From Polytrichum commune (Eukaryota; Streptophyta; Polytrichopsida; Polytrichales; Polytrichaceae), in contig OX485807.1 in assembly GCA_950295325.1 (NCBI GenBank), positions 24,647,666 through 24,711,665 on the forward strand: a DNA stretch of 64,000 nucleotides, read 5' to 3'. Shown here piece by piece: positions 12,309-23,075 of this stretch. Each line of letters opens with the position of its first letter. The first letter of the stretch is position 1. The position numbers and the translations under genes are program-made. Below the pieces are notes generated by a model. It worked only from the letters and a program-made list of their open reading frames with translations. It did not search any database and was not told the DNA's origin.

Positions 12309-13860
12309 TTATTTGGGGGCAGGAACGGGTGCATGTTTATTATCAAGTTTCCTTTTGTTTAGGATAAGGTAGGTGAAGTATTTTATGGCATTTTGATGTA
12401 TGTTTTTCATGAGGGTTTTGATGGTGGTTTTTGGGGTTTTCAGATGGGCAAGTTTATTTATGGAGTGCTCATGTATAGCCCCTCTCACTCCGGCTGTGAT
12501 GGTGATGAGGGGGTTGGTTTGGCGCCCTCTATCTTGTATGACGTTATTTAGTGGGTTGTACTTGTTATGTTTACGTGTGAGGGCTTGGTCAGGGAATTTG
12601 TCATGACAATATGTGAATTCTATGAATTGGACTATGGATGTGGGGGAAGGTGATATAAGGTAGAAATACCATAACCCTTGAAAATAAGGTGATTCTCATT
12701 GAAGATCCGGTCTGACAATCATGAGATAAATTTTCAAGATAAACGAAAAGGATTTGTGAAGGATGCAAGTTGTTTCATATTTTTCTGCCTTGTACAAAAA
12801 ATTCCACGATTTTTCAAAGTGGAAAGTTTGTCCAACCCCCTACTTGTTCACTAGATTCTCCCTACGCTGAACACGGTACTCTACATTTCCATACAAAACA
12901 TCGCCTAAATTGGTTACCTCATGAGTACATTAACACTTGACTCACATTGGCTATACTAAGTGTGCACGCATTGAAGTTGCCGCCGAGCCATGATCCGTTT
13001 CATAAATGGCACTTCACCATTATGACGGCGGTCTAGTGCACGGCTTTAGGGTGGTTAACCGCTTATGGTATTTCTACCTTACGTGTTTGTGTGTGGTTTG
13101 GGGCTTTGATAATACATAGGATATCATGTCTTAATTTGGCGTGGCATTGGTAGGGTGTTTGTGTACATGTGCATTTAAGAAGCTGCTCCGGGATTGTTTG
13201 TTCACGTGGTTCATTGTTGAGGTCAATGTGAAGAACCGGGTGTTTTTGTTGGTTTGTAATGTTTGGGTGAGGAGATGTACCGCCTTGTTGTGTCTTGCAA
13301 TTCTTAGGCCTTTTAAGTACGGGTGTTCACATGTTGATAGGAGGTGGGGCCATGTGTCTCTGTCATTGCAATGGCACAATGTGTAGTTGGGGTTCTGATG
13401 TGTGAGGGGCCAAAAAATATTTTTCATGTGGTTCCCCATGTATTGCACGTATCTAAATTTTAGTGTTTGGGTGATTTGGGTGATTCTGACGTTGTTATTT
13501 TTCCATAAGTGGTTGGATAGTTTTTCATTTATTTGGGTGTTTCATAGCCATTTGTCTACACAAGGACTTTGTTTTTGGCTATTTCAATTTCACGGTTTTG
13601 TGTCCTTTCGTTATGAATGTGTGAAGATTGCGGATGGCTCTGTCATGTGTGGTTGTTGGGCAGCTTGCGAACCAGTGTGGAGTAACATGGGCCGTGTGTA
13701 TGCGTGGGGTGGTGGTTGGTTTTTCTATAAGTGTTCCCTCATTGGCAAGTATGTCGACTATTTCATTTCCAATAATGCATGAGTGTATGCGTAATTTGTG
13801 AATGCCAACTAATCTACACCATACATAGAGGTCATTTGGTGATTCCACCCATTTCTCATA
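12309..13860 (-). pseudogene. LINE ORF2 3' end: RNase H and C-terminal zinc-finger region
   Basis: Read on the minus strand, 13848-13579 encodes an RNase H C-terminal signature (IIGNEIVDILANEGT), 13448-13131 encodes a Cys/His knuckle (CHCNDRDTWPHLLSTCEHPY) typical of the end of plant LINE ORF2, and 12655-12309 continues with EFTYCHDKFPDQALTRKHNK and ITAGVRGAIHEHSINKLAHL up to a TAA at 12311-12309. The frame is continuous across 13081/12657 only if the MITE 12658-13079 and one TA copy are removed. At least one in-frame TAA just downstream of the knuckle, and the missing endonuclease and reverse transcriptase, show a 5'-truncated dead copy. Confidence 0.8.
12658..13079. mobile_element. TA-flanked MITE inside the LINE
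   Basis: Terminal inverted repeat AGGTAGAAATACCATAA is perfect at both ends, with TA on each side (12656-12657 and 13080-13081), as in Stowaway/Tc1-mariner-type MITEs. The 422-bp interior resembles 58039-58460 (shared GCAAGTTGTT, CCTACTTGT and CATACAAAACAT blocks), which is a second family member. Removing it restores the LINE frame, which fixes the order of events. Confidence 0.85.
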
Positions 13861-15403
13861 TCATTTCAACCCATTCTGCATGGCTACCATTCAAGGCCAT
13901 GGATCGTTTGTGCCCTTCACTTTGCTTCTTGAAGATGATGGTCATGTGACTATTTTGGAGGACTTGGTTTGCGTTTCAACCTTCAAATTGGAACCATGTA
14001 TGTCAAGCAAGAGCTCTACAATGATAATGGAAATTTGTCTAATACAATTTTGGTGCAAAAGAACAAGAGTGAGGTTGGAGCAATGTGGATTTTGAATCCC
14101 GATTCATTTAGGATTATAGGTCTTCCAGATTCCTAGATGCAAGCATGTATCGTCATTATGACAAATTTTGTTGGCACATCCACTGTCAAATATATGGTGT
14201 CGCCACTGTCAAATTAAAGCCTAATGATGACAATATTCTTGTCTTGTTGGATTCTGATGACAATGTTTGTGCAACGGTTAATCTTTTGGATAAATCATCT
14301 TTTCCTTATAGAACTAAGATTCATACTATGGTCAATGAATATGTGGATATTGATGAATCCCCTTACACTTCACTTTACACAAGGTTGGCTCGACGTGGAG
14401 GTGACAAAGTCTAGGAGACGGTCTAAATCCGATCTTACCACCATTGAATTTGGTGGTATAGATGTGCGTGATGTCAAGTACTTACGACCATCTTTTCATG
14501 GCGATCTTTTACTTTTGTCGCCCCCTGTGTTAATGGATATTCATAGTGCGTATGGATGTTTCATGAATGGCATGGACAAGATGTGTGTTGGACATCCTTG
14601 GTGTGCTAGAAAACCAACAAACATCCAAAAATAAATAAATAATTAAGACATTTGTCTTGTGCTAGTCATCTCTAGTGCACAAACGACTGTTGTGATTACA
14701 TGTATCACAATGGAGGTGTACGCAACAACAACGAATGGATTGATCAATTCTTTGTTAATGATGTGGCCCCTGTAGAATCTAGATTGGAGGGTAAGGTATG
14801 TTGTTCCACACCAATTTGCATTGCTTTGTACCATGCTCATATAATATATGTCCACTCCATATTCCCTAGGATGTCGAGGGCTTGTATTTATTTAGGTGTG
14901 CATTACCACCTTGTCTCTAGTGGTACATGTCGTGAGTCATTGGACATGGCTTACCAATACGTTGCTAATAAGGTCGTGCATTGGGGGAGGGGGAGGGGGG
15001 GTTTTGAGTGATTTTTGGTTAGGTGTGGATCCAAGAACAAACACCAAATACACGTGATTGGGGAGGAGATGTATCTATATGATGCCTTAATGTGCACGGA
15101 AATCTTCACTTTGGTAGTGGATAGGATATTCATACAAGCTCTGAAAATTATGAGGCAAATGACTAGATGCACAACTTGGTTTTGCTAATCATCTTGCACT
15201 AATTGTGTATTTCATATCCAATGAGGAATGGGGTGCAGAGAGAATAGTATCCGAATAACACACACCTACCTCACGTGCCTACTCATGTGTTACATGGTGT
15301 TTGACTAAAAAACTCTACCATGTTTGAGCTTTATGTGATTTGCACAAACTCACGAGTATCAAACTTCGATGTGCTTGGAGTCCATACGACACCCAAACCT
15401 AGA
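13861..15403. other. Unassigned, with unrecognised coding-like fragments
   Basis: Plus-strand frames at 13880-14095, 14145-14414 and 14224-14634 look protein-like in places (for example VNLLDKSSFPYRTKIHTMV) but match no domain I know. The stretch 15110-15240 is related to 61780-61910, with a shared translated core around ALKIMRQMT and GFANHL, so it belongs to a dispersed repeat, possibly an old transposon coding region. Confidence 0.35.
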
Positions 15404-15728
15404 TACACTAAATATGATATTTAGTATCATATGCCATTTTCTATCAGTATGGTAATTTTTTGGACGACAATTCTTATGAATAAGTGAACAAATATTGTCA
15501 TGGATGATGGACGAGTTCATCCATTGGTAAAAACCCTACCTTCTATTGTCATCAAAATGTGATGAAATATTGTCATGGATGATTGAAATTTGGATGAAAA
15601 ATCACTTGGTTAGTGTCAGTAATTGCAACATTGTAAATTTATAATCCCCGAATTTTTTTTACAAGGAATGACAAATAATGGTGGGTTAACAATTAGTGTC
15701 AGTTACACTATACCACGATTCGCCATTA

Positions 15729-16371
15729 CAGGAATCTCCCACTTAAGTATGCACTTTGAACTAGAGTTGTTGGTGCGCACTTAGTTGGTATGTGCGTACT
15801 TTACTCATATTGCTTTTTAAACCCTTTGATTTGAGGAATCACAATGGGAAACGGATGAAACCTAAGGCAACCCGCTTGGCCAAAGCCCAACAATGTGAAC
15901 TCATTGCAAAGGTGAGCAAGCCAAACGCGTCGAGTAGGCAGGCACTAGGGCCGGAGTGAAGTTAGTGAAGGCGCCATCCGGAAAGTTTGGGACAATCGGG
16001 AGAACATACTGCAACGAATCATTTGTTGCAAGAGCCTATCAAGACATTTGTTGAATTTAGAAGTGCTACTGACTTCACATGCTTTCAAGCTCTACACGTC
16101 ATTGTCCTCGACATCGACGAGCAATTGCTTTGCTTTGATGTTCAAACAGAAGTTGTCAAACATATGTATGATCATCTGCGACGATCGTTTCAAACGTTTT
16201 AGCGAAACATTAACAAACTGACATTGAATGTCAAGCATAAAAAAATCATGCATTCGCTAAAAATGACTCTACATGACATAAAATATGAACCTTGATTTTT
16301 GTCAAAAAAAATTGCACACTTAACCATGATGCGTACTTAAATGGGTGTGTACTTAAGCGGGAGATTACTAT
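15729..16371. mobile_element. Tc1/mariner-type element nested in F1
   Basis: The ends are CAGGAATCTCCCACTTAAGT (left) and TAGTAATCTCCCGCTTAAGT (reverse complement of the right end), flanked by TA at 15727-15728 and 16372-16373. The paralogous F1 copies at 22139 and 60678 read straight through ATTAGTATTG at this position, so the single TA in the empty site and the two TAs here prove insertion and a 2-bp duplication. No transposase was recognised in the 643 bp. Confidence 0.8.
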
Positions 16372-16391
16372 AGTATTGACCAAGACAGTTA

Positions 16392-17521
16392 TGCCCCCTT
16401 CCCACCTGACTTTAGCTAAGACCCAAAGTCTTTCCTAAAATCCGGGTAAAGCTCCCTCGGTTATAGCAGAGGCATCCGGCTATCCCAATGCACCTACAAG
16501 AACTTGCTCCGGAGATTTTCAAGTAGGTTATATTTAAGTAGCTTTCACACATGTTCATTGTTTTATCTATCAAGCAATGAATGTTGGGTAGTTTTTGTCC
16601 CATCCCCAAATGCCTTATTACTCACCTATCTTATGCCCCCTCCCCATCTGACTTTAGCTAAGCCTAAAAGTTGGTTCTAAAAACACGGACTTCACACCAT
16701 CAACATTATCTAGTGCCGAGCCTAGTTGGCAAATGATGTGGCATGGCTTAAAAGTGGAGGTTTTAAGCCTCAAGCACCGACCCTCCCATCGGTACCTAGA
16801 CACAAGGCAAGAATGTAGGACCTTTAAAAAAGTCGCCTCCTGCCCTTGTGATTGGTTGCTTTTAGTCTTAGCTATGAAGGCACGAGGGGCTTCATTAACA
16901 AAACTCGATGGTAAGATAGATGAGTAGCGAGGCATTTGGGGATGGGACAAAAACTATCCAACATTTTAGTGCTTGCTAGATAAACAATGAACATGTGTGA
17001 AGTTTTTCAAAATCATTTGGTATATTCTTGTTTTTCTCATAACTACTTCAGCCCTTCGAGAGGCCCGAGCCAACCAACAAAAAAAATATGCTACTTAACT
17101 AAAACCTACTTGAAAATCTCCGGACCAAGTTCTTGTAGGTGCATTGGGAGAGTTGGATGCCTCCGCTATAACCGAAGGAGCTTTACCCGGATTTTAGGAA
17201 AAACTTTGGTTATTTGGTAAAGTCAGGTGGGGATGGGACATTACCATCGGTTTTTGTTAATGGAGCTCCTTGTGCCTTCATAGCTAAGACTAAAAGCAAC
17301 CAATCACAAGGGCGGAAGTCGACACTTTTTAAACTCCTATATTCTTGCCTCATGTTTAGGTACCGATGGGAAAGTTGGTGCTTGAGACTTAAAACCTCCA
17401 CTTGTAAGCCATGCCACATCAATTGCCAACTAGGCTCAGCACTAGACAATGCCGATGGTGTGAAGGCCGGGTTGTTAGAACCAACTTTTAGTCTTAGCTA
17501 GAGTCAGGTGGGAAGGGGGCA
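16392..17521. mobile_element. PIF/Harbinger-like element nested in F1, interlocked inverted repeats
   Basis: The ends TGCCCCCTTCCCACCTGACT are repeated in inverse at 17521, and the element is flanked by TTA at 16389-16391 and 17522-17524. The empty site in the F1 copy near 60700 reads CAAGACAATTAGAATTGG with a single TTA. Inside, blocks run A (16392-16614), B (16634-16917), A-inverse (16931-17238), B-inverse (17239-17521). Open frames inside are mirror copies of each other and have no recognised domain. Confidence 0.8.
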
Positions 17522-17557
17522 TTAGAATTGGTGGCACTAAATATCATATTTAGTATA

Positions 17558-19020
17558 GCTACCCACATGAAGCAAGGGTCGACCGTGCATCAATAATGCT
17601 CGTTTCTTCTAATAAATTGAATAGGTCTCATCTCCCGACTCACATGCACAGGCAATTTGTTTTGTTGTTTGCAGTGAGTGATGCAGAAAACAGTGAAACT
17701 TGGTGCAGACATCACATGGCTCCCATAGGCGGCCTCCCTAGTCTTTAGGCCACGTGAGTCTTTACGATCGGACTCCACTATAAATGCTTAAAAGTGGTAT
17801 TGGTTATTACATGCTCGTCAAGGTTTGGCCGGCTTGGGGTACGTGGCGCCTATGTAAACTCATCCATCATGGATGAAGGGGCTCTAGTACAAACAAATTT
17901 TCTACATGGTTGAGGGTCTATTCATTTTTAATTGGAGTCCTACAGACTACTTCGAGGTCTATGTTATCATTTAAGGAGTCAAATTATCCATAGATTATAG
18001 TTCGTAAACTATAAAATAGCTCATTGCGTTTTCACCTTGCTATTGATAGAGTTTATGATGACACCACAAATATCTAGCCAACACGGTTTATAGGCTACGA
18101 GGACAACAACAATGGCTTGGTGTCTATGACGTCATAACAACTATCCCATAGATTGAAGGTCAATGCATGTCAGATTGACTCCACTAGATTCTTTCGGGAT
18201 GTTTGATGTCGTTTCATTAGTCAATTAATCTTAAAATAATTTTGTTTGAATATAAAGTAGTTCCATGGAATTTCACTTTCCTAACATATGAGTTTATGTA
18301 AACACCACAAATCCTTGACCTTCAGCAGAGACAAACATCCTCCGATTTGGTCAAGATGTACGTCTTGGTCTTTGAGATTCCCCCCCCCCCCCCAACACTA
18401 ACCTTACATAAGGTGAAAACACAATCACCTATACTGGAGCACACGATTACCATTTGAACCATCTGAAAACTTGACTTGGACTAGGATAATTTGGTTGGGA
18501 TGAATTAACCACGAACATGTAGGGGGGGGGGGCATGGCTTTATTAGACCTCTTTTAGCCCAATAAGATCGGTAAGAATCTAGCATTGCTCTCCAGGTTGG
18601 GTTGTTTGAAGTTATTGGGGGTTGTCAACAAAATTGGAGTAATAATACGGGGGCATGTCAACATCATAGACCCCAAATCATCTATGGGACCCAATTGAAT
18701 TGACCACAATTTTGTGGGGCATGTGTTTTTACTCAACCCCCCTCTATCTTAGTAAGATTGGTGGGAGCCCAATTAAAGGAGCAAGAATCTAACCTTGGTC
18801 CTCTAGGTTGGGTTGTTTTTTCAATTACTACATATTATTAACGGAGTTGAAGGGATGATGTTGAGGGCATCATAGTCCATTAGAGATCCCGAATTAGTCT
18901 AGGGGAACCCATTTGGAATGATTGATGGGGAGTCAATTCAAAGAAACATGAGTTTAGCCCTCGCTATAAATAGCACTATGAGCCGCCTGAGAATGTGCGC
19001 ATCCCAAGGCGTGGGCAAGA
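17558..19020. repeat. Anonymous sequence with a diverged direct repeat at 18555-18930
   Basis: Blocks at about 18555-18690 and 18740-18890 share AGTAAGATTGGT/AATAAGATCGGT, AAGAATCTA, CTCTAGGTTGGGTTGTTT and GGGGCAT-like segments in the same order, so they look like an old tandem duplication. No gene is recognised. C14 at 18380-18393 and G9 near 18523 are homopolymer runs. Confidence 0.45.
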
Positions 19021-19027
19021 CATGTCG

Positions 19028-19245
19028 GGCCGTGGGCAGTGGCGAGAGAAAAATCTTGCGTACATGAACACCGCTTATTCATCCAACATAAAACTTAACC
19101 TTCTCTAGGTTTATTGTTGAATACTCGATTAAGACTAATTATGTGTCTTTTAAAATGATTTTAGTGTCAAATAAATCATTGAAGAAAAATGTTGGATAAA
19201 TGAAAGGTGTGCTCGTACACGAGAAATTTCTCTTGCCTTTGCCTG
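19028..19245. mobile_element. Short MITE-like inverted repeat
   Basis: The left arm (about 19028-19105, including GCGTACATGAACACCG and TTCATCCAACAT) and the right arm (about 19185-19245) are imperfect reverse complements sharing GAGAGAAA, GTAC, ACACC and ATCCAACAT in the same order. The size of about 220 bp fits a MITE. No target-site duplication was identified. Confidence 0.55.
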
Positions 19246-19552
19246 CAGCTTGACATACCTTGACCACACGTCAAGAAGTGCCATAGCATTACATTCTAAT
19301 AGGCTTCTAATGTGAGGGATTCTTTTTATATCCATTTACCAAGGATTGTCAACAAATTGGGATGATCATATGGTGGCAATATGATCTTACTAATACCTCA
19401 AATTAGTCTAGTAAACCCCAATTAATACAAGCACAAAAGTGGTAGTTGGATGAAACAAACATCTAGCATGAAATTACCAAGGTGACATATGGAGGTTTCA
19501 TTTTGATCTTTTCATGTTAGACGGTCGTGTCATTTGGATACCACTTTTGCGC

Positions 19553-19772
19553 TGCACCGTTTATGGTGTTTAGTGTCACTTACTATATGGACTTATGTAA
19601 TGCTATAACTTCTTACTAGAGCTTTTATTTTCAACCAACAAAGATTAAATAAGTTGCATGAACATTATACAACACAACCAATATTACTTGGTATAAGTTA
19701 GATTTATAGCAAAAAGTTATGGTAGTGCGTAACTCCAAATGGTAAGTGACACTAAATACCATAAATGGTGCA
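19553..19772. mobile_element. MITE family F2
   Basis: Terminal inverted repeats of about 45 bp: TGCACCGTTTATGGTGTTTA then GTGTCACTTAC at the left, and the near-exact reverse complement at the right, ending GGTGCA. A related element is at 21609-21832, and a single similar end (ACTAAGTACC...TTACGCGC) is seen near 31423. F2 ends carry the same TTTAGTGT core as F1, so the two families seem related. Confidence 0.7.
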
Positions 19773-19788
19773 ATGTATAAGAGGAGTT

Positions 19789-20090
19789 TGGGATTGTAGG
19801 GTTTCCCGCAAAGTTTGGGATTTCTCCATTGGAATCGTTAACACCATGCATGCAAAACCTGGGCAAAATGGGCCATGGAGACCACTTGATTGGCAACACG
19901 GGATTAATACACAATTATGGCGGAATATGGATATTCAAGGGATTGGGAATGGTTTTAGAAGGAATAGACCAGTGCAACTTCATAGGAATGGCCTTAGTTG
20001 CGTCCAAAACATGTAGGATCTTGAAAATTACCGATTTCTTACTACCACAACCATTGCTCAAAGGGAAGTGTGCACCATTGGTACCATGAT
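19789..20090 (+). pseudogene. LINE fragment, zf-RVT region
   Basis: The plus-strand frame WDCRVSRKVWDFSIGIVNTM matches the end of the reverse-transcriptase zinc-binding region (zf-RVT) of plant LINE ORF2, and its DNA is repeated at 20765-20880 in the second fragment. The 5' side stops next to the F2 MITE at 19772. Upstream reverse transcriptase is absent. Confidence 0.55.
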
Positions 20091-20599
20091 TATTTCCTTG
20101 CCCTACCAAGGAAAACAACTTATCCAACAACACAAATTACATGCCCCCATCGGCCAGTGGATTGGTTGCTTTGACAGCAAAGATCTAGAAGCCCACCTAG
20201 TGATTGTTGTTTAGAGTAGCCAATTTTTTTGCCCCATCTTTGACAAATGTTCATGGGGCCCCTTTCCCCCTCCAACCCTCAATTGCTTCAAAGTTCCGAT
20301 TAGCACAACCATTGGGAATGTGGAGTCACCCATGGAACTAGACATCACCATTAAAACACAATGGTTCAAGTTGATTAGGCTTTGCACCATAAGCAAAGGG
20401 ATTCGGAAGCCTAATATCAATGTTTTGGAAGGAGAGACACGTTGATGATGGACCCCGCTCGGCTCCAATGGAACTCAAGAGCAAATTTCCTTAGCTACAC
20501 ATGTGTTTTGGGAAGGACATGGTGCGAGCACACAATCCTCCACCTAGGACAATTGTCACCAAATGGCATGGCATCATCTCACCTAGGCTTGAATTGAAA

Positions 20600-21105
20600 A
20601 TGGGGGGACATAATGTATAGCAAAAAGGAAGGTGGCTTCATTTGGTCAATTTGCCATAAAGCATTAGCAAACAACTCTTGGAGAGCAAGATTTATCATGG
20701 AGTTTGACGACAAATGTTGTATGTGTAATGTGTACATCCCAAAAACCATTGCCCATAGATGTTGGGGTTGTAGGATTGTTGTAGAGCTTAGAATTTTGCC
20801 ATTGGGATCATTAACACCACGTGTGCAAAACCATAGCAAAATGAGCTGTGGAGACCACTTGATTGGCAACATGGGATTTTTCTGGCAAAATTTTTACCTC
20901 CACCCTTAATAAAATCTCTAGAATTTGGCATCTACTAAGAGGCATCACACTTTGGACAATTTGGGTTGAAAGGAATGACCTCACCTCCAACAACCGTCGT
21001 TGGGAGGTCAACTAAATGCAATAAACGACATGGCAAGGTATTTTTGAATGTGCTAGAAGTGCAATACCCCATTCAATTCTAGCACCAATGATGTGATTGG
21101 TCAAT
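20600..21105 (+). pseudogene. LINE fragment with zf-RVT domain
   Basis: The frame shows IWSICHKALANNSWRARFIM followed by CCMCNVYIPKTIAHRCWGC, the Cys/His arrangement of the zf-RVT domain, and after a frame change LLRGITLWTIWVERNDLTSN, a conserved segment just downstream of that domain in plant LINEs. In-frame stops follow (WEVN*MQ*TTWQGIF), so it is dead. It is a second copy of the family seen at 19789-20090. Confidence 0.65.
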
Positions 21106-21360
21106 GTGATAAGATATTGGGAGGCAACGAACTCATCTACCATAGAGAATATCCACATGCCTAATGTGGGCTTAGTTAGTCATGTTTAAGTTATTCATGT
21201 AGTTGGGGTTGTTATGGTTTCACCAAGTACACCCAAGAGAGACCACCCATCTCTTTGTGCGGGCGCCTCAGGTGCTTTGTAATGGTTTTTTGGCATTGAT
21301 ATAAACATATTTCAAGTGTATTGAAAAAAAAACACACCATTGTGGAGAAAATGGTTTCAC

Positions 21361-21608
21361 TACACTAAATATTCTATTTAGTGTCATATGGTACACTAAA
21401 TATTCTATTTAGTGTCATATGGTACACTAAATATTCTATTTAGTGTCATATGGTACACTAAATATTCTATTTAGTGTCATATGGTACACTAAATATTCTA
21501 TTTAGTGTCATATGGTACACTAAATATTCTATTTAGTGTCATATGGTACACTAAATATTCTATTTAGTGTCATATGGTACACTAAATATTCTATTTAGTG
21601 TCATATGG
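21361..21608. repeat. Tandem array: eight perfect 31-bp units, each a palindrome
   Basis: Units begin at 21361, 21392, 21423, 21454, 21485, 21516, 21547 and 21578 with no visible mismatch. Each contains ACACTAAATA-TTC-TATTTAGTGT, a perfect 10-bp inverted repeat with a 3-base loop, followed by CATATGG. A diverged ninth start at 21609 is the left end of the adjacent F2 element. The unit equals the palindromic tip of the F1/F2 MITEs, so the array looks like local amplification of a transposon end. Confidence 0.95.
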
Positions 21609-21832
21609 TACACTAAATATGATGTTTAGTGTCACTTATTATTTGGGATTACGCAATGCCATAATTGTTTACTAAACATCTCTCTCTTTTTTAACCCACA
21701 AAAGTCAAATTGGTTGTTTGGACATTATAAAACATTAACATCTTCACTTGGTAGTATCTACATGAATAGTAATAGGATATAGGGATGTGTAACTCCGTAT
21801 AGTAAGTGACACTCAATATCATATTTAGTGTA
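21609..21832. mobile_element. MITE family F2, second copy
   Basis: The left end TACACTAAATATGATGTTTA-GTGTCACTTATTA is mirrored by the right end ending at 21832 (TAGTAAGTGACACTCAATATC read forward). Interior landmarks GGGATTACGCAATGC and GGATGTGTAACTCC correspond to the 19553-19772 copy. The right palindrome is shared with the left end of the F1 copy that follows. Confidence 0.7.
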
Positions 21833-22197
21833 GTTTATGTCACTGTGGTAACGTCTCTAATGACACTTCGCATGATAAGTTCACAAGTGTTGTCACGAAT
21901 GATTGAAATTTGGATGGAATCCATGCCAGTTATGGAAACAAAAATTGTCATATTATTCTCCATCCTAACATTTCAACACTGACATATTGTCTTGGATAAA
22001 TAAGATATGGATGAAAAATGACTTAGTAAGTGATGGTAATTGCAACATTGTAAATCCGTAATACCCAATTTGTTTCTACAATGAACGACAAATAATGTTA
22101 AATTTTATTTAGTGATGATAACAATCTATGGACGGTGTGCGATTAGTATTGAGCAAGACAAATGGAATTGGTGGCACTAACTACAATATTTAGTGGA
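21809..22197. mobile_element. MITE family F1, second copy
   Basis: It shares the F1 blocks GATTGAAATTTGGATGGA, GTAATTGCAACATTGTAAAT, GAACGACAAATAATGTTA and ATTAGTATTGAGCAAGACAA with 15404-17557 and 60333-60734. It has no insertion at either of the two sites occupied in the first copy. Confidence 0.7.
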
Positions 22198-22384
22198 GTC
22201 CCCTCCACCAAATTGGTGGGGTCACAACGCAAAGTGCAAGACACCTTGTATGGTACATAAGTTAGCCAGTAGGCCTGGCATGGCCCTATGAAATGGGAGG
22301 GCATGTGAGCCTACCAACACCAAGGCTTTCCTGCTCCCCACACAAGCAAGCGACCACACCAACGGGAAGGACGGTTTTCGGGAA

Positions 22385-22401
22385 GGGGGGGGGGGGGGGG
22401 G
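22385..22401. repeat. G17 homopolymer
   Basis: Seventeen consecutive G; a second run of 20 G follows at 22780-22799. Confidence 0.9.
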
Positions 22402-22480
22402 TGACGTTGTGGATACACATGAAAAAGGAGGAGGAGGGGTGGTGGGTGTTGCTACCCCGGTTAAAACCTAACCTACTTTA

Positions 22481-23072
22481 CGGGATGTTTACACCATAGA
22501 CCATGAAGTCGTTCCAAAGTCCTGTAAAAATATGTGATTGGTTGTTGGGCTCGTGCTAGGACCACTTTAGTTTACACCAAGGGAAAGGAAAAAAAAATGT
22601 CATAGTGATCATGGAGTTCAAGGTCCCCAATAGCATATTCTAAGGCCTACATTGTTCACTGACATGGTTTAACGGGTTTTGCGGTGGGAGAGGCAAAAGA
22701 GGTGCTCATGTAGAAAAAAGGCAAGGGGCCCATGGCAAAGAAATGTTGTTAGAATCAGTTTTTAATGGAAATTTTTTTTGGGGGGGGGGGGGGGGGGGGA
22801 AGAGAAGATGAAGAGAAGAGAAAAGAAAACAAGAGAATGTTCAAACTTGAGTTTTCTTCTTTTCAAAGCTACCTTTGTGGGGAGCATATATTTACAAAAT
22901 CAGCACATTTATTTTTTGGTGCATGGTCATTCCTATTGATCCACAGATGGTTTACACCTAGTGAGGAGCCCGCCCAGAAACTTTGTGAATTTGATTTTTT
23001 TAAGAAATCGAAGCATGGAGAAAAGGCCAGCTTCCATGGTGTGACTTCATGGTCCATGGTGTGAACTGGCCC
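22481..23072. mobile_element. PIF/Harbinger-like MITE, TTA duplication
   Basis: The left end CGGGATGTTTACACCATAGA-CCATGAAGTC matches the reverse complement of the right end (GGGCCAGTTCACACCATGGA-CCATGAAGTC). TTA flanks both sides (22478-22480 and 23073-23075). It carries a G20 run at 22780-22799 followed by a purine tract. Its termini resemble those at 58869-59378 and 29298-29771. Confidence 0.75.
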
Positions 23073-23075
23073 TTA

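Larger units (their letters stand above)
15404..17557. mobile_element. MITE family F1 copy carrying two nested insertions
   Basis: F1 ends are small palindromes: TACACTAAATATGATATTTA at the left and GGCACTAAATATCATATTTA at the right. An uninterrupted F1 copy is at 60333-60734 and another at 21809-22197. Alignment by eye with these shows that 15729-16371 and 16392-17521 are foreign insertions, so the underlying copy is only about 380 bp. Shared internal blocks include GATTGAAATTTGGATG, TAATTGCAACATTGTA and GTATTG-CAAGACA. Confidence 0.75.

Noticed and set aside
21361-21608. Regular short repeats as a CRISPR array
   Set aside because: Units are contiguous with no unique spacers, and the DNA is eukaryotic; it is a tandem repeat derived from a MITE end.
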